Shown one piece after another: positions 26,114 to 34,302 of a stretch of 48,030 nt of DNA. The position numbers and the translations under genes are program-made. The notes beneath the pieces are model-generated. The model was not told where the DNA came from, ran no database searches, and saw nothing but the letters and a program-made list of their open reading frames with translations. Each line of letters begins with the position of its first letter. Positions within the stretch are counted from its first letter, which is position 1. The stretch comes from Planctomycetota bacterium. Lineage in GTDB: Bacteria > Planctomycetota > E44-bin39. The DNA lies in assembly GCA_004376375.1 (NCBI GenBank), contig SOJX01000135.1:1-48030 (forward strand), read 5' to 3'.

Positions 26114-27118
26114 ATGGGTTTATCGACAGGCGTTGCATATCGTCTGTTCGGTTTTGCATTGTTACTTGCCGTTTGCATCTTTGCCGGTTGCCGGTGCGAT
26201 GATCCCAGGAATGGAACCTCTGCGGACGGCAGTGCAGGGAGTAATGCCGCATCCGGTTCCGGGAAGAAGATTCAGATAGTAACAACTTCAACTGATTTTC
26301 GGGACATATGCAAACGCGTCGCGGGGGATTCCGCCGAGGTAAAAACCCTTGCGCGTGGTGATCAGAATCTGCATGGCATCGAGGCGCGGCCGGCTCATAT
26401 CACCATGCTCCAGAAGGCCGATGTTTATTTTGCCATCGGCGCGGGCATGGACGATTGGGCCAACAGGTTCATAAAGAGTTCGGGAAACCGGAAAATCAAA
26501 CCCGGCGGCAAGAACCATGTAGATGTCGGCAAACATATTTCTCTTCTCGAAAAACCGGCTGCAGGCGCGAGGCCCTCGGGGAAGCCATTACACCTTGCCG
26601 GCAACCCGCATTACTGGCTGAATCCGGAAAATACCGTCGTTATCGCAAAGGTCATGTGTTCTACGCTTTCGAAACTATATCCCGACAGTAAAACGGATTT
26701 CGAAAAGGGCCGGGACGATTTTATAAAAAAAATCGAAGCGGCGAAGATGCGCTGGAAAAAAAAGATGCGCTCCTGCCGCGGCCGGAAGATCATAACGTAT
26801 CACAAGTCGTGGTCATATTTCGCCGCCTTTTTCAGCCTTGTCGAGGCCGGCGTTATAGAGCCCCAGCCCGGCATTCCACCGTCGCCGGCGCATATCTCGA
26901 CCATAATTGACAAAGTGAAGCGGGAGCGGATAAGCGTTGTCCTGTCCGAACCGTGTTACCCCCTGAAAATGCCGCGCATGATCGCAAAGCAGACAGGGGC
27001 AGCGTTTCTGGTTCTGCCGACTTCCGTCGACGGTGCTGACGGAACGGGAACCTATATAAAATTGATGGATCATGCGGTCGACAAAATCTCCAGCGCGCTG
27101 AAGAAGGGCGGCCAGTGA
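26114..27118 (+). CDS. ZnuA/TroA-family metal-binding lipoprotein
   Basis: Solute-binding protein for a divalent metal (Zn, Mn or Fe). The start is uncertain: ATG 26114 gives a clean lipoprotein signal (LLLAVCIFAGC), while in-frame starts at 26087 and 26048 add unlikely N-termini; none has a good Shine-Dalgarno. Candidate metal ligands are the histidines in DQNLHGIEARPAH, GNPHYWLNPEN and TYHKSWSYF plus an acidic residue in LPTSVDGADG, following the order of the TroA fold. No His-rich loop, which ZnuA proteins often have, is seen. The stop overlaps the ATPase start (GTGA). Confidence 0.8.
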   Translation: MGLSTGVAYRLFGFALLLAVCIFAGCRCDDPRNGTSADGSAGSNAASGSGKKIQIVTTSTDFRDICKRVAGDSAEVKTLARGDQNLHGIEARPAHITMLQKADVYFAIGAGMDDWANRFIKSSGNRKIKPGGKNHVDVGKHISLLEKPAAGARPSGKPLHLAGNPHYWLNPENTVVIAKVMCSTLSKLYPDSKTDFEKGRDDFIKKIEAAKMRWKKKMRSCRGRKIITYHKSWSYFAAFFSLVEAGVIEPQPGIPPSPAHISTIIDKVKRERISVVLSEPCYPLKMPRMIAKQTGAAFLVLPTSVDGADGTGTYIKLMDHAVDKISSALKKGGQ

Positions 27119-27867
27119 CTGCTCTGATCGAATTCAAAAATGTCTCGCTCGGTTACGGGCGCCTGAGAGTGCTTCAGGGCGTGGACCTGACAGTCCGCAG
27201 TGATGAGCGGCTCGGCATTGTCGGACCCAACGGCAGCGGCAAAACAACGCTTCTTCGCGCCATGCTCGGCTCACTGAAACCACGGGCCGGTGAAATACTT
27301 CGCCCGGGCGCGGGCAGAGGTTTTCATATCGGTTACGTCCCCCAGCGCCAGGGCATGGATGAGCTCTTCCCTCTCACCGTCCATGAAATCGTTCTTATGG
27401 GCCGTTACCGGCAGATCGGCCTGCTCAGGCGCCCGCGCCCGGAAGACAGGGACGCTGTGCTCGAGGCGCTGGAGACGGTCGGCATTCCCGAACTTGCGGG
27501 CGAGCTGTACCGCAATCTCTCGGGCGGTCAGAAACAGAGATGCCTGATCGCGCGCGCGATAGTCGGCGACCCGGGTCTGCTGATACTGGACGAGCCGACC
27601 GCCGACATGGACGTCGCGGGCGAGAAAATAATAATGGACCTTATCGGAAGCCTTCATGTCGAGCACAGGCTTCCGATTGTTATGGTCAGCCACATGCTGA
27701 ACGTGGTCCTGAATCACGTGGACGGTATTGCCGTCGTCCGCGAAGGCGGGTTGAGCATGTTTACCACGCAGGAGCTTCTCAGCGACGGAGTTCTTGCGAA
27801 AGTCTATGGCGTCGACCTGATCGTGTGTGAGGTCGACGGGAAACGCATAGTTATGCCGCGGGAATAG
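27115..27867 (+). CDS. Metal ABC transporter ATPase (ZnuC/MntB-like)
   Basis: 250 residues with Walker A GPNGSGKTT (~39-47), Q-loop YVPQRQGMDELFP, signature LSGGQKQRC, Walker B LLILDEPTADMD and switch MVSHM. Energises the divalent-metal permease encoded directly downstream. GTG start overlaps the stop of the binding-protein gene by four bases, indicating translational coupling. Confidence 0.9.
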   Translation: MTALIEFKNVSLGYGRLRVLQGVDLTVRSDERLGIVGPNGSGKTTLLRAMLGSLKPRAGEILRPGAGRGFHIGYVPQRQGMDELFPLTVHEIVLMGRYRQIGLLRRPRPEDRDAVLEALETVGIPELAGELYRNLSGGQKQRCLIARAIVGDPGLLILDEPTADMDVAGEKIIMDLIGSLHVEHRLPIVMVSHMLNVVLNHVDGIAVVREGGLSMFTTQELLSDGVLAKVYGVDLIVCEVDGKRIVMPRE

Positions 27868-27869
27868 AC

Positions 27870-28691
27870 ATGGAAATATTCAAACAGGAATTCATGCTCA
27901 TCGCAATGGCCGCGGGGGGGCTGGCTGCCATCGCGTGCTGCTATCTCGGCGTATACGTTCTGCTTCGGCGCGTTGTCTTCGTGGGCGTTTCGATCGCGCA
28001 AGTTTCTTCCGGAGGCGTTGCTTTAGGTATTCTCATCGGTCTAAGCCCTGTGTTGTGCTCTACGGTCCTGACTACAATTGTTGTTCTTCTCGTTGCTTTT
28101 TGCCTTGCGGGGAGGAGGATCCCCAGAGAGGCTGTTCTAGGCGTAATTTATGTGGCAGGCGCTGCGGGAGCGTTCCTGTTTCTGGCTGGAAGCGCGCAGG
28201 CGGAGGCCCAGACGATGAATATCCTGTTCGGAGACATTCTGACGATTGAGAAAGGGCATCTATGGCTTGCGTTGGGGGTTTTTATACCCGCGCTCCTGAT
28301 ACAGTTATTGTTTTATAAGGAGTTTCTGCTGGTTTCGTTCGATCCCGAAACCGCGGCCGCGATGGGCTATAATTCGCGCCTCTGGGACAGTCTTTTTTTC
28401 GTCTCCCTCGGTGCAGTCATCTCGACCGCAATCATGCTTGTCGGCGTGCTGGTTGTCTTCGCGTTTCTTGTGGTCCCGGCAACTGCAGCTCTGTTGCTCG
28501 CCAACAGGCTGAAGACCGTTCTGGTTGTTTCCGTTGTACTGGGCTTGCTCGCCACTCTATTCGGCTTTTATTTCTCATATCGAGGAAATCTTCCGCCGGG
28601 GCCGACCATTTCCGCTGCCACGTGCGTTTTGCTGCTCCTGGCGCTGGTCAAACCTCTGATTGCCAGGTTCGTGCGGCCCGGTAAAGTGTGA
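27870..28691 (+). CDS. Metal ABC transporter permease (ZnuB/MntC-like)
   Basis: 273 residues with about eight membrane helices, typical of the ABC-3 permease family: LAAIACCYLGVYVLLRRVVF near the N-terminus and the cytoplasmic SFDPETAAAMGYNSRLWDSL loop that contacts the ATPase. Two bases separate it from the ATPase gene. Its stop overlaps the start of the HEAT-repeat gene, suggesting that this protein is made together with the transporter. Substrate (Zn, Mn, Fe) cannot be read from the sequence. Confidence 0.9.
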   Translation: MEIFKQEFMLIAMAAGGLAAIACCYLGVYVLLRRVVFVGVSIAQVSSGGVALGILIGLSPVLCSTVLTTIVVLLVAFCLAGRRIPREAVLGVIYVAGAAGAFLFLAGSAQAEAQTMNILFGDILTIEKGHLWLALGVFIPALLIQLLFYKEFLLVSFDPETAAAMGYNSRLWDSLFFVSLGAVISTAIMLVGVLVVFAFLVVPATAALLLANRLKTVLVVSVVLGLLATLFGFYFSYRGNLPPGPTISAATCVLLLLALVKPLIARFVRPGKV

Positions 28692-31600
28692 TGAACATGA
28701 AAACGAGAAAGACCATATATACGTTGATTATAAGCTGCAGCCTGGCTGTGTTGATCTTTCTTATGGTGAACCAGCGCCTTGAATCGCCGAAGACAAAAAG
28801 AGAGCCCGCTGTTTCCAAGCCGGCCCCGAAGAAACCAGATGCCGATGAGCCCGAAACCCCTCCTGAAATCCTTGAGCTGATGCAGGCCTTCGGGCCTGAT
28901 GCAAAAGGCGAAGGCGCGCCTCTGCATCTTCTTTCGAATTATCGCGGGCCTGACATGATCAGGTTTCTTATTAAACTACTTGATCACCCCGATCTGGAGA
29001 TCAAGTCCGAGGCGGCAAGAATACTCGGTGTTTTACGGCCGCCTTCCGCTGCTGCGCCACTCGTGGCGCTCCTTCTCGACGATGAGGAGGACGTCCGCCT
29101 GCCCGCTGCGGCATCGCTTTCACGATTGCCTTCAAAAGCGGTGCTCCCGGAGCTCAGGAGCGTTCTCGACGGGTTCGATAATAATTTTGAAGCTGCGCAG
29201 CTGGCGGCACGGCTTTTCGGCAGGCTGAAAGACCGTGATTCAGTTGAAGCGCTTATCAAGTGGCTCGAAAGCCCTGATAAATACCTTCGCCGGGAAGCGG
29301 TTGCATCTCTCTCAGGAATCGGGCTTACTGAGATTCCCCAAAAGCTGATTGCACTTCTTGATTCCGAATCCGAGGAAACCCGCATTACCGTTGCCTCGGC
29401 AATCGGCCACCTTCATCTGCCGAAGTCCTATGAATTAATGTTGAAGCTGGGCGGTTCCTCCACCGCGGCTGTCAGGCGGGAGGTTGCGACAATTCTCGGA
29501 GATTATAGCGAACCGGGTGTCGTGGATGCATTGTTCAAGTTAACGCACGATCCCGATTCTTCCGTCAGGGAAAAGGCGCTCTGGTCGCTTATCAAGCAGC
29601 ATGACAAGTCAATAGCACTAAAACTCGTACCGCTTATTGTGGACAAGGATGAGCAGATTGCGAATGTTGCATCGTGGACAATAGGTGGAATCGGTAATAT
29701 TGAAGTAATTCCCCTGCTCAGACCTCTGGCCGGTCATAAAGATGTAAATGTACGCATACGGGTAGCTGATATCCTGGGATCGTTATCTGCGAATGAATGT
29801 TTACCGCTTCTTCTTCAGTTACTTAATGATAACAATGTGGAGGTTAATGCAAAAGCACTTGGAGCGATTGGCATAATCGGAAATAAATCAGTTATAGAAA
29901 GTGTTTATCCGTTTATACGGGATGACGACGCTTATGTTCGACGGCAGGCGGTAGCCGCCCTCGGGAGGATGCGCCTTAAGGAGTCCGCGCATAAAATTGT
30001 GCCGCTTCTGAAGGACCCGGACACGGAGGTGCAGGCCGAAGCGATGAAGACTTTTCAGCTTATCCATAATCCGGAAACTGCCCCGAAGCTCGTCGAAATG
30101 TTGCGCAAACCCTCTTCACGGGCGATTGCATCATGGCTCCTTCCCATACTTGCGAACGAGCGGACGGTTCTGATGCTTGTGCCGCTCGTGCAGTCGGAGG
30201 ATGCTGATTTACGCAGGGCCGCGGTGAACGTTATTTCTCTCACGGCGACGAAGGAAGATGCTGAGGCCATTGCACCGCTTTTCAAAAGTGATGATTCAGA
30301 GGTCCGCAAGATCGGGGCAGAGCTTGCCGGCCGCCTCGGGGCTGACCGCTATATCGAAGAGATTGCAGCCCTTCTCAAGGAGGAAAAGGAGTCTATCCGC
30401 ATTACGGCTATTGAGGCCCTGGGCAAATTCGGCCCCGATGCGGCGAGGAAGTATATCAGAACCGCGTTGAATGATCCGTCCGCATATGTGCGGCTTTTTG
30501 TAATCGACGCGGTGGAGCGAACGAAGGACCGCTCTTTTCTCAAAGAAATCCTGGCTGCTGCCGGGGATGAGGACACCGACATTAAAAGGGCGGTAGCGTC
30601 CGCCCTCGGCGTACTCGGCGGAAAGGAAGCTTTTGATACGCTGGTAAAACTTTCCAGAAACCTTGAAAGCGACGTCCGGCACAAGGCGGCGCAGGCTTTT
30701 GCGGAGGTCGGCGATGACCGGGCCCCGGATGAGCTTCGCCGGCTCTGTAAAGACGAATCCTCTCTCGTACGGCAGGCGGCTGTTACGGGGCTCAGAAAGC
30801 TCGAGCTTGTTGATTCAACTTTCGTCGAGCTGCTGGCTGACGAGGATATCGGAGTCTGGGACGAGGCGGTGAAGGCTCTTATCGAAACGAAGAACCCGGC
30901 GTACGCGACTGCGGCCCTGAAGCATTTTGATAATCCGGATTCCGGGGCTATTGACGTAACGGTGTCATTAATTCGGGAGATCGGAAATGACAGCGTTGTC
31001 CCGCATCTGCTCAAACGCCTGCGGGAAGGTTCTGCCGAGGTCCGCGCGGCGGCGGCGCATGCACTTGGAAAGTTCCCGAAGCGTGAGGTCGGTAAAGAGC
31101 TTATCCGGGCGATAAAAGATATTCACATGAGCGTTTTCCGCACGGCCCGCGATTCCCTGGTCGAGATAAAGGCTTCAGGTGTGGTCGACGAGGTAATCGA
31201 ACTTTCCCGCTCGGATGATCCCGGCCTGCGGGAGGCGGCGGCGCGGATTCTTGGCGCGGCCGGCGGTAAAAAAGCCGGGGATGCATTAATCAGCATGCTG
31301 TCCGATGGCGATAAAACGGTGATGCTGCAGGCTATCGACGCTCTCGGGGTGATGGCTTACAAAAAGGCACGCCCGTATCTTTTCAAAGAACTGGAAGCAA
31401 ACCTGAAATCCGAGCTGGAGCTTACCCAAATCGTCTGGTCTATCGGGGCGATAGGGCAGCACGAGGACGCGCAGAAGATAATTCCGTTTCTGAAGCACGA
31501 ATCCGTCGATGTCCGTATCACGGCCGTTGAAGCCTTGGGGGATATCGGAGCGCCGGGTACCGCGAAACACCTGATACCGCTTTTCAACGACCTTACGGTT

Positions 31601-31885
31601 TTTATATCGCTGCCGCCCGTGCTTGTCAAGCTGGGCGACCGTTCCGTGATACCGCAGATTGAAGCTTTTGCCAACGCCCGGCATCGCTGGATCCGCGGCT
31701 GTGCGATAAAGGTGCTCGGTGATATGCGCTCGGAAAGCTCGGTCAAGAAAATCCTTCACCTGCTGGACGACCCCGAGCCCACGGTGCGCTACTCGGTAAT
31801 TGAGGTGATGGGTTCCGTCGGCGCCCGCGAGAACATTCCATATATAATGAATGAAATATGGGACGTGAGCACGATCTCCGCCTGA
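28691..31885 (+). CDS. Large membrane-anchored HEAT-repeat protein
   Basis: About 1064 residues. A single N-terminal anchor (~8-28) is followed by a Pro/Lys-rich linker, then around 25-30 HEAT (PBS-lyase-type) repeats of ~31 residues, e.g. VPLIVDKDEQIANVASWTIG and LLKDPDTEVQAEAMKTFQLI. Such solenoids are binding scaffolds; no catalytic site is seen. The anchor implies a periplasmic solenoid. ATG 28691 overlaps the permease stop by one base (a GTG three bases earlier is also possible). The reading frame is closed by TGA, but clear HEAT-type sequence continues in the same frame to 32053. Confidence 0.85.
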   Translation: MNMKTRKTIYTLIISCSLAVLIFLMVNQRLESPKTKREPAVSKPAPKKPDADEPETPPEILELMQAFGPDAKGEGAPLHLLSNYRGPDMIRFLIKLLDHPDLEIKSEAARILGVLRPPSAAAPLVALLLDDEEDVRLPAAASLSRLPSKAVLPELRSVLDGFDNNFEAAQLAARLFGRLKDRDSVEALIKWLESPDKYLRREAVASLSGIGLTEIPQKLIALLDSESEETRITVASAIGHLHLPKSYELMLKLGGSSTAAVRREVATILGDYSEPGVVDALFKLTHDPDSSVREKALWSLIKQHDKSIALKLVPLIVDKDEQIANVASWTIGGIGNIEVIPLLRPLAGHKDVNVRIRVADILGSLSANECLPLLLQLLNDNNVEVNAKALGAIGIIGNKSVIESVYPFIRDDDAYVRRQAVAALGRMRLKESAHKIVPLLKDPDTEVQAEAMKTFQLIHNPETAPKLVEMLRKPSSRAIASWLLPILANERTVLMLVPLVQSEDADLRRAAVNVISLTATKEDAEAIAPLFKSDDSEVRKIGAELAGRLGADRYIEEIAALLKEEKESIRITAIEALGKFGPDAARKYIRTALNDPSAYVRLFVIDAVERTKDRSFLKEILAAAGDEDTDIKRAVASALGVLGGKEAFDTLVKLSRNLESDVRHKAAQAFAEVGDDRAPDELRRLCKDESSLVRQAAVTGLRKLELVDSTFVELLADEDIGVWDEAVKALIETKNPAYATAALKHFDNPDSGAIDVTVSLIREIGNDSVVPHLLKRLREGSAEVRAAAAHALGKFPKREVGKELIRAIKDIHMSVFRTARDSLVEIKASGVVDEVIELSRSDDPGLREAAARILGAAGGKKAGDALISMLSDGDKTVMLQAIDALGVMAYKKARPYLFKELEANLKSELELTQIVWSIGAIGQHEDAQKIIPFLKHESVDVRITAVEALGDIGAPGTAKHLIPLFNDLTVFISLPPVLVKLGDRSVIPQIEAFANARHRWIRGCAIKVLGDMRSESSVKKILHLLDDPEPTVRYSVIEVMGSVGARENIPYIMNEIWDVSTISA

Positions 31886-32053
31886 CCGTGCTGAATAAGC
31901 GACCCGGAGCGGGTCGGTCGACCTACGATTCAGGAAGTGGCGGTATGGGCGCTTGAAAAAATTACGGGTGAGAAACTTGACGGCGAATATGCCGCCGAGA
32001 AAGCCGGTCGCTGGATCGAGTGGTACCGCGCAAATAAGGATGAGTTTAAATAA
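31886..32053 (+). pseudogene. In-frame C-terminal continuation of the HEAT gene after two UGA codons
   Basis: After TGA (31883-31885) and a second TGA (31892-31894), the same frame reads TIQEVAVWALEKITGEKLDG and then GRWIEWYRANKDEFK before TAA at 32051-32053. This is a classic end of HEAT-repeat proteins (VRxxAxWALxxITG ... WxxWYxxNK). The original gene thus probably ran to 32053. Confidence 0.7.
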
Positions 32054-32100
32054 GAACCCTTTACATTACCCTTTCTCGCATCCTTCAGGTTCGTATCTTT

Positions 32101-32136
32101 AGGCGACCGGCATCAATGTGCGGTCTGCCTTTTTTC
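32101..32136 (+). terminator. Intrinsic terminator of the metal-transporter/HEAT operon
   Basis: GGCGACCG and CGGTCTGCC pair with one bulged base, followed by TTTTTT. It lies 48 bp after the restored HEAT stop at 32053, which supports that position as the original gene end. Confidence 0.65.
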
Positions 32137-32195
32137 GTTTTATGATCCTGAAGAACTTATAAAAGGAGAAAGCCAATTCCCCTCTGCAGCCTTCC

Positions 32196-32340
32196 CCAGG
32201 CGGTACTGTTGAATGGTTCATAGGTTAGGAATATGCGAAATTTCGGAGGGATGAACGATACCAGACCGCCAGGTGGCGGATATAAGCCAAATATGGCTGA
32301 AAAGTCCTACCGGCCCGGCAGACTATGCACGGGAGGATAG
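32196..32340 (+). ncRNA. Candidate structured RNA
   Basis: Nested and consecutive complementary segments: GGCGGT (32199-32204) with ACCGCC (32265-32270); inside it GTTCAT (32216-32221) with ATGAAC (32251-32256); then GGTGG (32272-32276) with CTACC (32307-32311) enclosing AGCCA/TGGCT (32285-32298); then CCCGGCA with TGC-A-CGGG (32314-32333). Strand is assumed from the neighbouring genes. No known RNA family was recognised and no protein is encoded. Confidence 0.35.
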
Positions 32341-32485
32341 AAGCTGCGCCCGTTGTCTTCGTAGTTGATGATACAGTTTTAATTACACACAACTCACTAC
32401 TCATGACGCACCACCGATTATCGTACCGTGGATTCCACGGTCTCTTTCGCCGTTTCCCCGGTATAACAACTATGGATTCACCCGA

Positions 32486-32515
32486 TTGACTGATTGTTGC
32501 TGGAAGTGGTATACT
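32486..32515 (+). promoter_or_regulatory. Sigma-70-type promoter of the magnetosome-like cluster
   Basis: TTGACT (32486-32491) and TATACT (32510-32515) with an 18-bp spacer: each differs from the canonical boxes by one base. It is the best promoter in the window and lies about 190 bp before the first gene of the cluster at 32702. Confidence 0.7.
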
Positions 32516-32550
32516 TGCTTACTAGTATTCTCGAAAAACGACACTGAAAA

Positions 32551-32640
32551 CCTTCCTTCAGGAAGGGCTTGAGACCCGAGGTTTGAGACTTGAGAAGAAA
32601 AACCGAAAATCCGCGATCGGAAATCGAAAACCCGGTTAGC
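32551..32640. repeat. Leader hairpin and GAGACTT-type heptamers
   Basis: CCTTCCT/AGGAAGG (32551-32566) forms a hairpin; then 7-bp units GAGACCC, GAGGTTT, GAGACTT follow, and on the right AATCCGCGATCGGAAATCG-like degenerate units. All lie in the transcribed leader behind the promoter. Confidence 0.55.
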
Positions 32641-32701
32641 GGTCCTTATACGGGAAGGAAAGGTTGAGAGTGTCGGGAGTTTTTTGGGAAAGGAAAGGGC
32701 A

Positions 32702-32869
32702 ATGCTCAAATTGATAAGCATAACGCTAGCCGGGGTCTTTCTCGGAGCAACAACGGTGGCGGTCATAAGCAAAAAAAGGCCCGACCTGCTGGAGAAGGTC
32801 GAGAAAAAGGCAAAAAGGTTTGCCAATAATCTCAGGGGCTTTGCCATTGGGAAGCCAAGAAAAGCATAG
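32702..32869 (+). CDS. 55-residue membrane peptide
   Basis: One N-terminal helix (~3-22, ITLAGVFLGATTVAVISKK) with a glycine-x3-glycine-like spacing, then a basic amphipathic helix (RPDLLEKVEKKAKRFANNLR). This arrangement recalls YtxH-like or small magnetosome membrane proteins, but no family is certain. ATG 32702 follows GGAAAGG. It is the first gene after the promoter at 32.5 kb. Its small size makes it easily missed; the clean hydrophobic-then-basic pattern and ribosome-binding site support it. Confidence 0.6.
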   Translation: MLKLISITLAGVFLGATTVAVISKKRPDLLEKVEKKAKRFANNLRGFAIGKPRKA

Positions 32870-32943
32870 AGCGACGCTTCGGAGTCGGATATCGGCAAGG
32901 CCCATGCTCCCACAGCAGATGTTGCAGCGGATTATGGCCAGGA

Positions 32944-33035
32944 TGTCAGGTGTCAGGTACTAGGTGTTGGGTTTCATGATGTATTTCTGATTTGTTACCT
33001 AAAACATAATACCTAATACCTTCCATCATAACCTG
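32944..33035. repeat. Inverted heptamer hairpin, TCAGGTG type
   Basis: Left arm units TCAGGTG, TCAGGTA, CTAGGTG, TTGGGTT (32946-32974); right arm, on the opposite strand, units of TAATACC/ACATAAT type (33004-33020). The arms are imperfectly complementary across a short loop. Confidence 0.65.
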
Positions 33036-33085
33036 AGATTGTTTCGTCGCCGGCAAAATCAACGCTCGGCAAGCCGCCGCTAATA

Positions 33086-33163
33086 GCGTCATGCGGCAAG
33101 CGTCATATATTCTATTTCTTTTCTGACGCACGGCGCTCGACGTTCGACTCATGACGCATAAAG
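33086..33163. repeat. Inverted heptamer hairpin, GCGTCAW type
   Basis: Left arm GCGTCAT, GCGGCAA, GCGTCAT (33086-33106), AT-rich loop, right arm TGACGCA, CGGCGCTCGACGTTCGACTC, ending in TGACGCATAAAGG (33154-33166). The next gene starts 75 bp further. Confidence 0.8.
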
Positions 33164-33238
33164 GCTTCCTCCTCGCAATGACAAGAGGTGAAGCATTTTT
33201 CGCTCCCTTCATTATGTGCATTTTGAAATGAGGGAGAG

Positions 33239-34228
33239 ATGCCCGGTAAAGAGAAACCAAAGGAAAAGACCTCTATTATCCGCAGGGGATTGCTGGCCCC
33301 GATAAGAACAGCCGGAATGGCGGTCGGAGTTTTGAAGAATACCGCAGGAGCTTTAACATCAAAGATTTTCTCTATAATGGGAATGTCACGAAATTCGCGA
33401 AATTCCGAGCCCGCTGACCCGCCTGGAAACTGTCACATCAATCTGGACATAACAGAGAAGCTGACCTTTAAGGAATCCGGTGCAAACGAAAACCGCGCCC
33501 CCGTTATGAAAACTCGGAAAACAGTCCCCGCCAAACCGATCCGTAAGTTGGGTGAAGTGAAATTCTACCGCAAGCTTCTCGATAAGACAAATTTCAGACT
33601 TTCAACTCACAAGGAAACCTTTCGGCAAGCCATCCACAATTTAATTTATAAGCCAAATAACAGGGTGGCCCGCCTGAACGCTGCGCGGCTCCTGTCACAA
33701 ATCCCCGGCGAAAACCCGCTTTCCATACTGATCAGGCTGGCGCAGGATGAATGTGAAAAGACCAGGGCCGAAGCCGTCGGCATCCTGGCATCCAGGCGCA
33801 ATGTTGATCTGGCCGTGTTTGCCAGGGCACTGAAGGATGAAAACGTCCGTGTGAGGCTGGCTGCCGTAAAGGGAATCTACAGGAAGAACGGCAAGAAGAG
33901 CACTGAGCTTTTGCTCGATGCACTTGCGGACGAACATGCCGCTGTCAGACGGCGCGCGGTCCTGTGTCTCGGCTGGAGACGGGAGCCCGGGACGGCGCTG
34001 AGAATTGCCGCACTGCTGAAAAACGGGGACGTATCCGTAAGAAAAGCAGCAGCCGGCGCACTGGGATCTATTAAAGAAAAATCGGCAGTGGAGCTGTTGA
34101 TTGAAGCAGTCGGCGATGAGGATGCGGAAGTCCGCAAGATGGCCCATAAGGCCCTGGAAAAAATCACCGGCCGGTCTTTGCCGTCAAGCGTCGAGCGTCA
34201 GGAGCCAAGAGTCAAAAAAGATAATTGA
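33239..34228 (+). CDS. HEAT-repeat protein A of the magnetosome-like cluster
   Basis: 329 residues. The N-terminal ~105 residues hold a basic, glycine-rich, partly hydrophobic stretch (APIRTAGMAVGVLKNTAGAL) that may attach to membrane. Residues ~115-315 are HEAT/PBS-lyase-type repeats (FARALKDENVRVRLAAVKGI, LLDALADEHAAVRRRAVLCL). Homologous in plan and detail to the next gene (both have DEHxxVRRRAxxCLGW), so the two are paralogues. GAGGGAGAG precedes ATG 33239. The last ~13 residues (SSVERQEPRVKKDN) are encoded by the left arm of a heptamer repeat, i.e. the repeat has become coding. Role: likely a binding scaffold. Confidence 0.75.
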   Translation: MPGKEKPKEKTSIIRRGLLAPIRTAGMAVGVLKNTAGALTSKIFSIMGMSRNSRNSEPADPPGNCHINLDITEKLTFKESGANENRAPVMKTRKTVPAKPIRKLGEVKFYRKLLDKTNFRLSTHKETFRQAIHNLIYKPNNRVARLNAARLLSQIPGENPLSILIRLAQDECEKTRAEAVGILASRRNVDLAVFARALKDENVRVRLAAVKGIYRKNGKKSTELLLDALADEHAAVRRRAVLCLGWRREPGTALRIAALLKNGDVSVRKAAAGALGSIKEKSAVELLIEAVGDEDAEVRKMAHKALEKITGRSLPSSVERQEPRVKKDN

Positions 34229-34282
34229 ATATATGACGCTTGACGCTCGACACTTGACGCTTGACGCATTACTCTCGACGCA
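34182..34282. repeat. Inverted heptamer hairpin overlapping a CDS end
   Basis: Left arm GTCAAGCGTCGAGCGTCAGG (34183-34202) lies inside the HEAT protein A gene; right arm TGACGCT, TGACGCT, CGACACT, TGACGCT (34234-34261) and CGACGCATA (34277-34285) lies just before the GAGGAGG ribosome-binding site of the next gene. Confidence 0.8.
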
Positions 34283-34302
34283 TACTGAGGAGGATATGTA
34301 AA

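Noticed and set aside
25893..26279. Open frame with a hydrophobic N-terminus before the metal-binding protein gene
   Set aside because: No Shine-Dalgarno, overlaps the well-supported lipoprotein gene in another frame, and no family resemblance.
16653..32053. Genetic code in which UGA means glycine or tryptophan
   Set aside because: TGA is used as a normal stop in tight overlaps (e.g. 27116-27118, 28689-28691, 45247-45249, 47328-47330), where reading through would give nonsense. The in-frame UGAs are more likely mutations or errors.
33163..33180. Second sigma-54 promoter before HEAT protein A
   Set aside because: GG and GC are ten bases apart but the surrounding bases match the consensus poorly, and the GG lies in the conserved end of a heptamer element.
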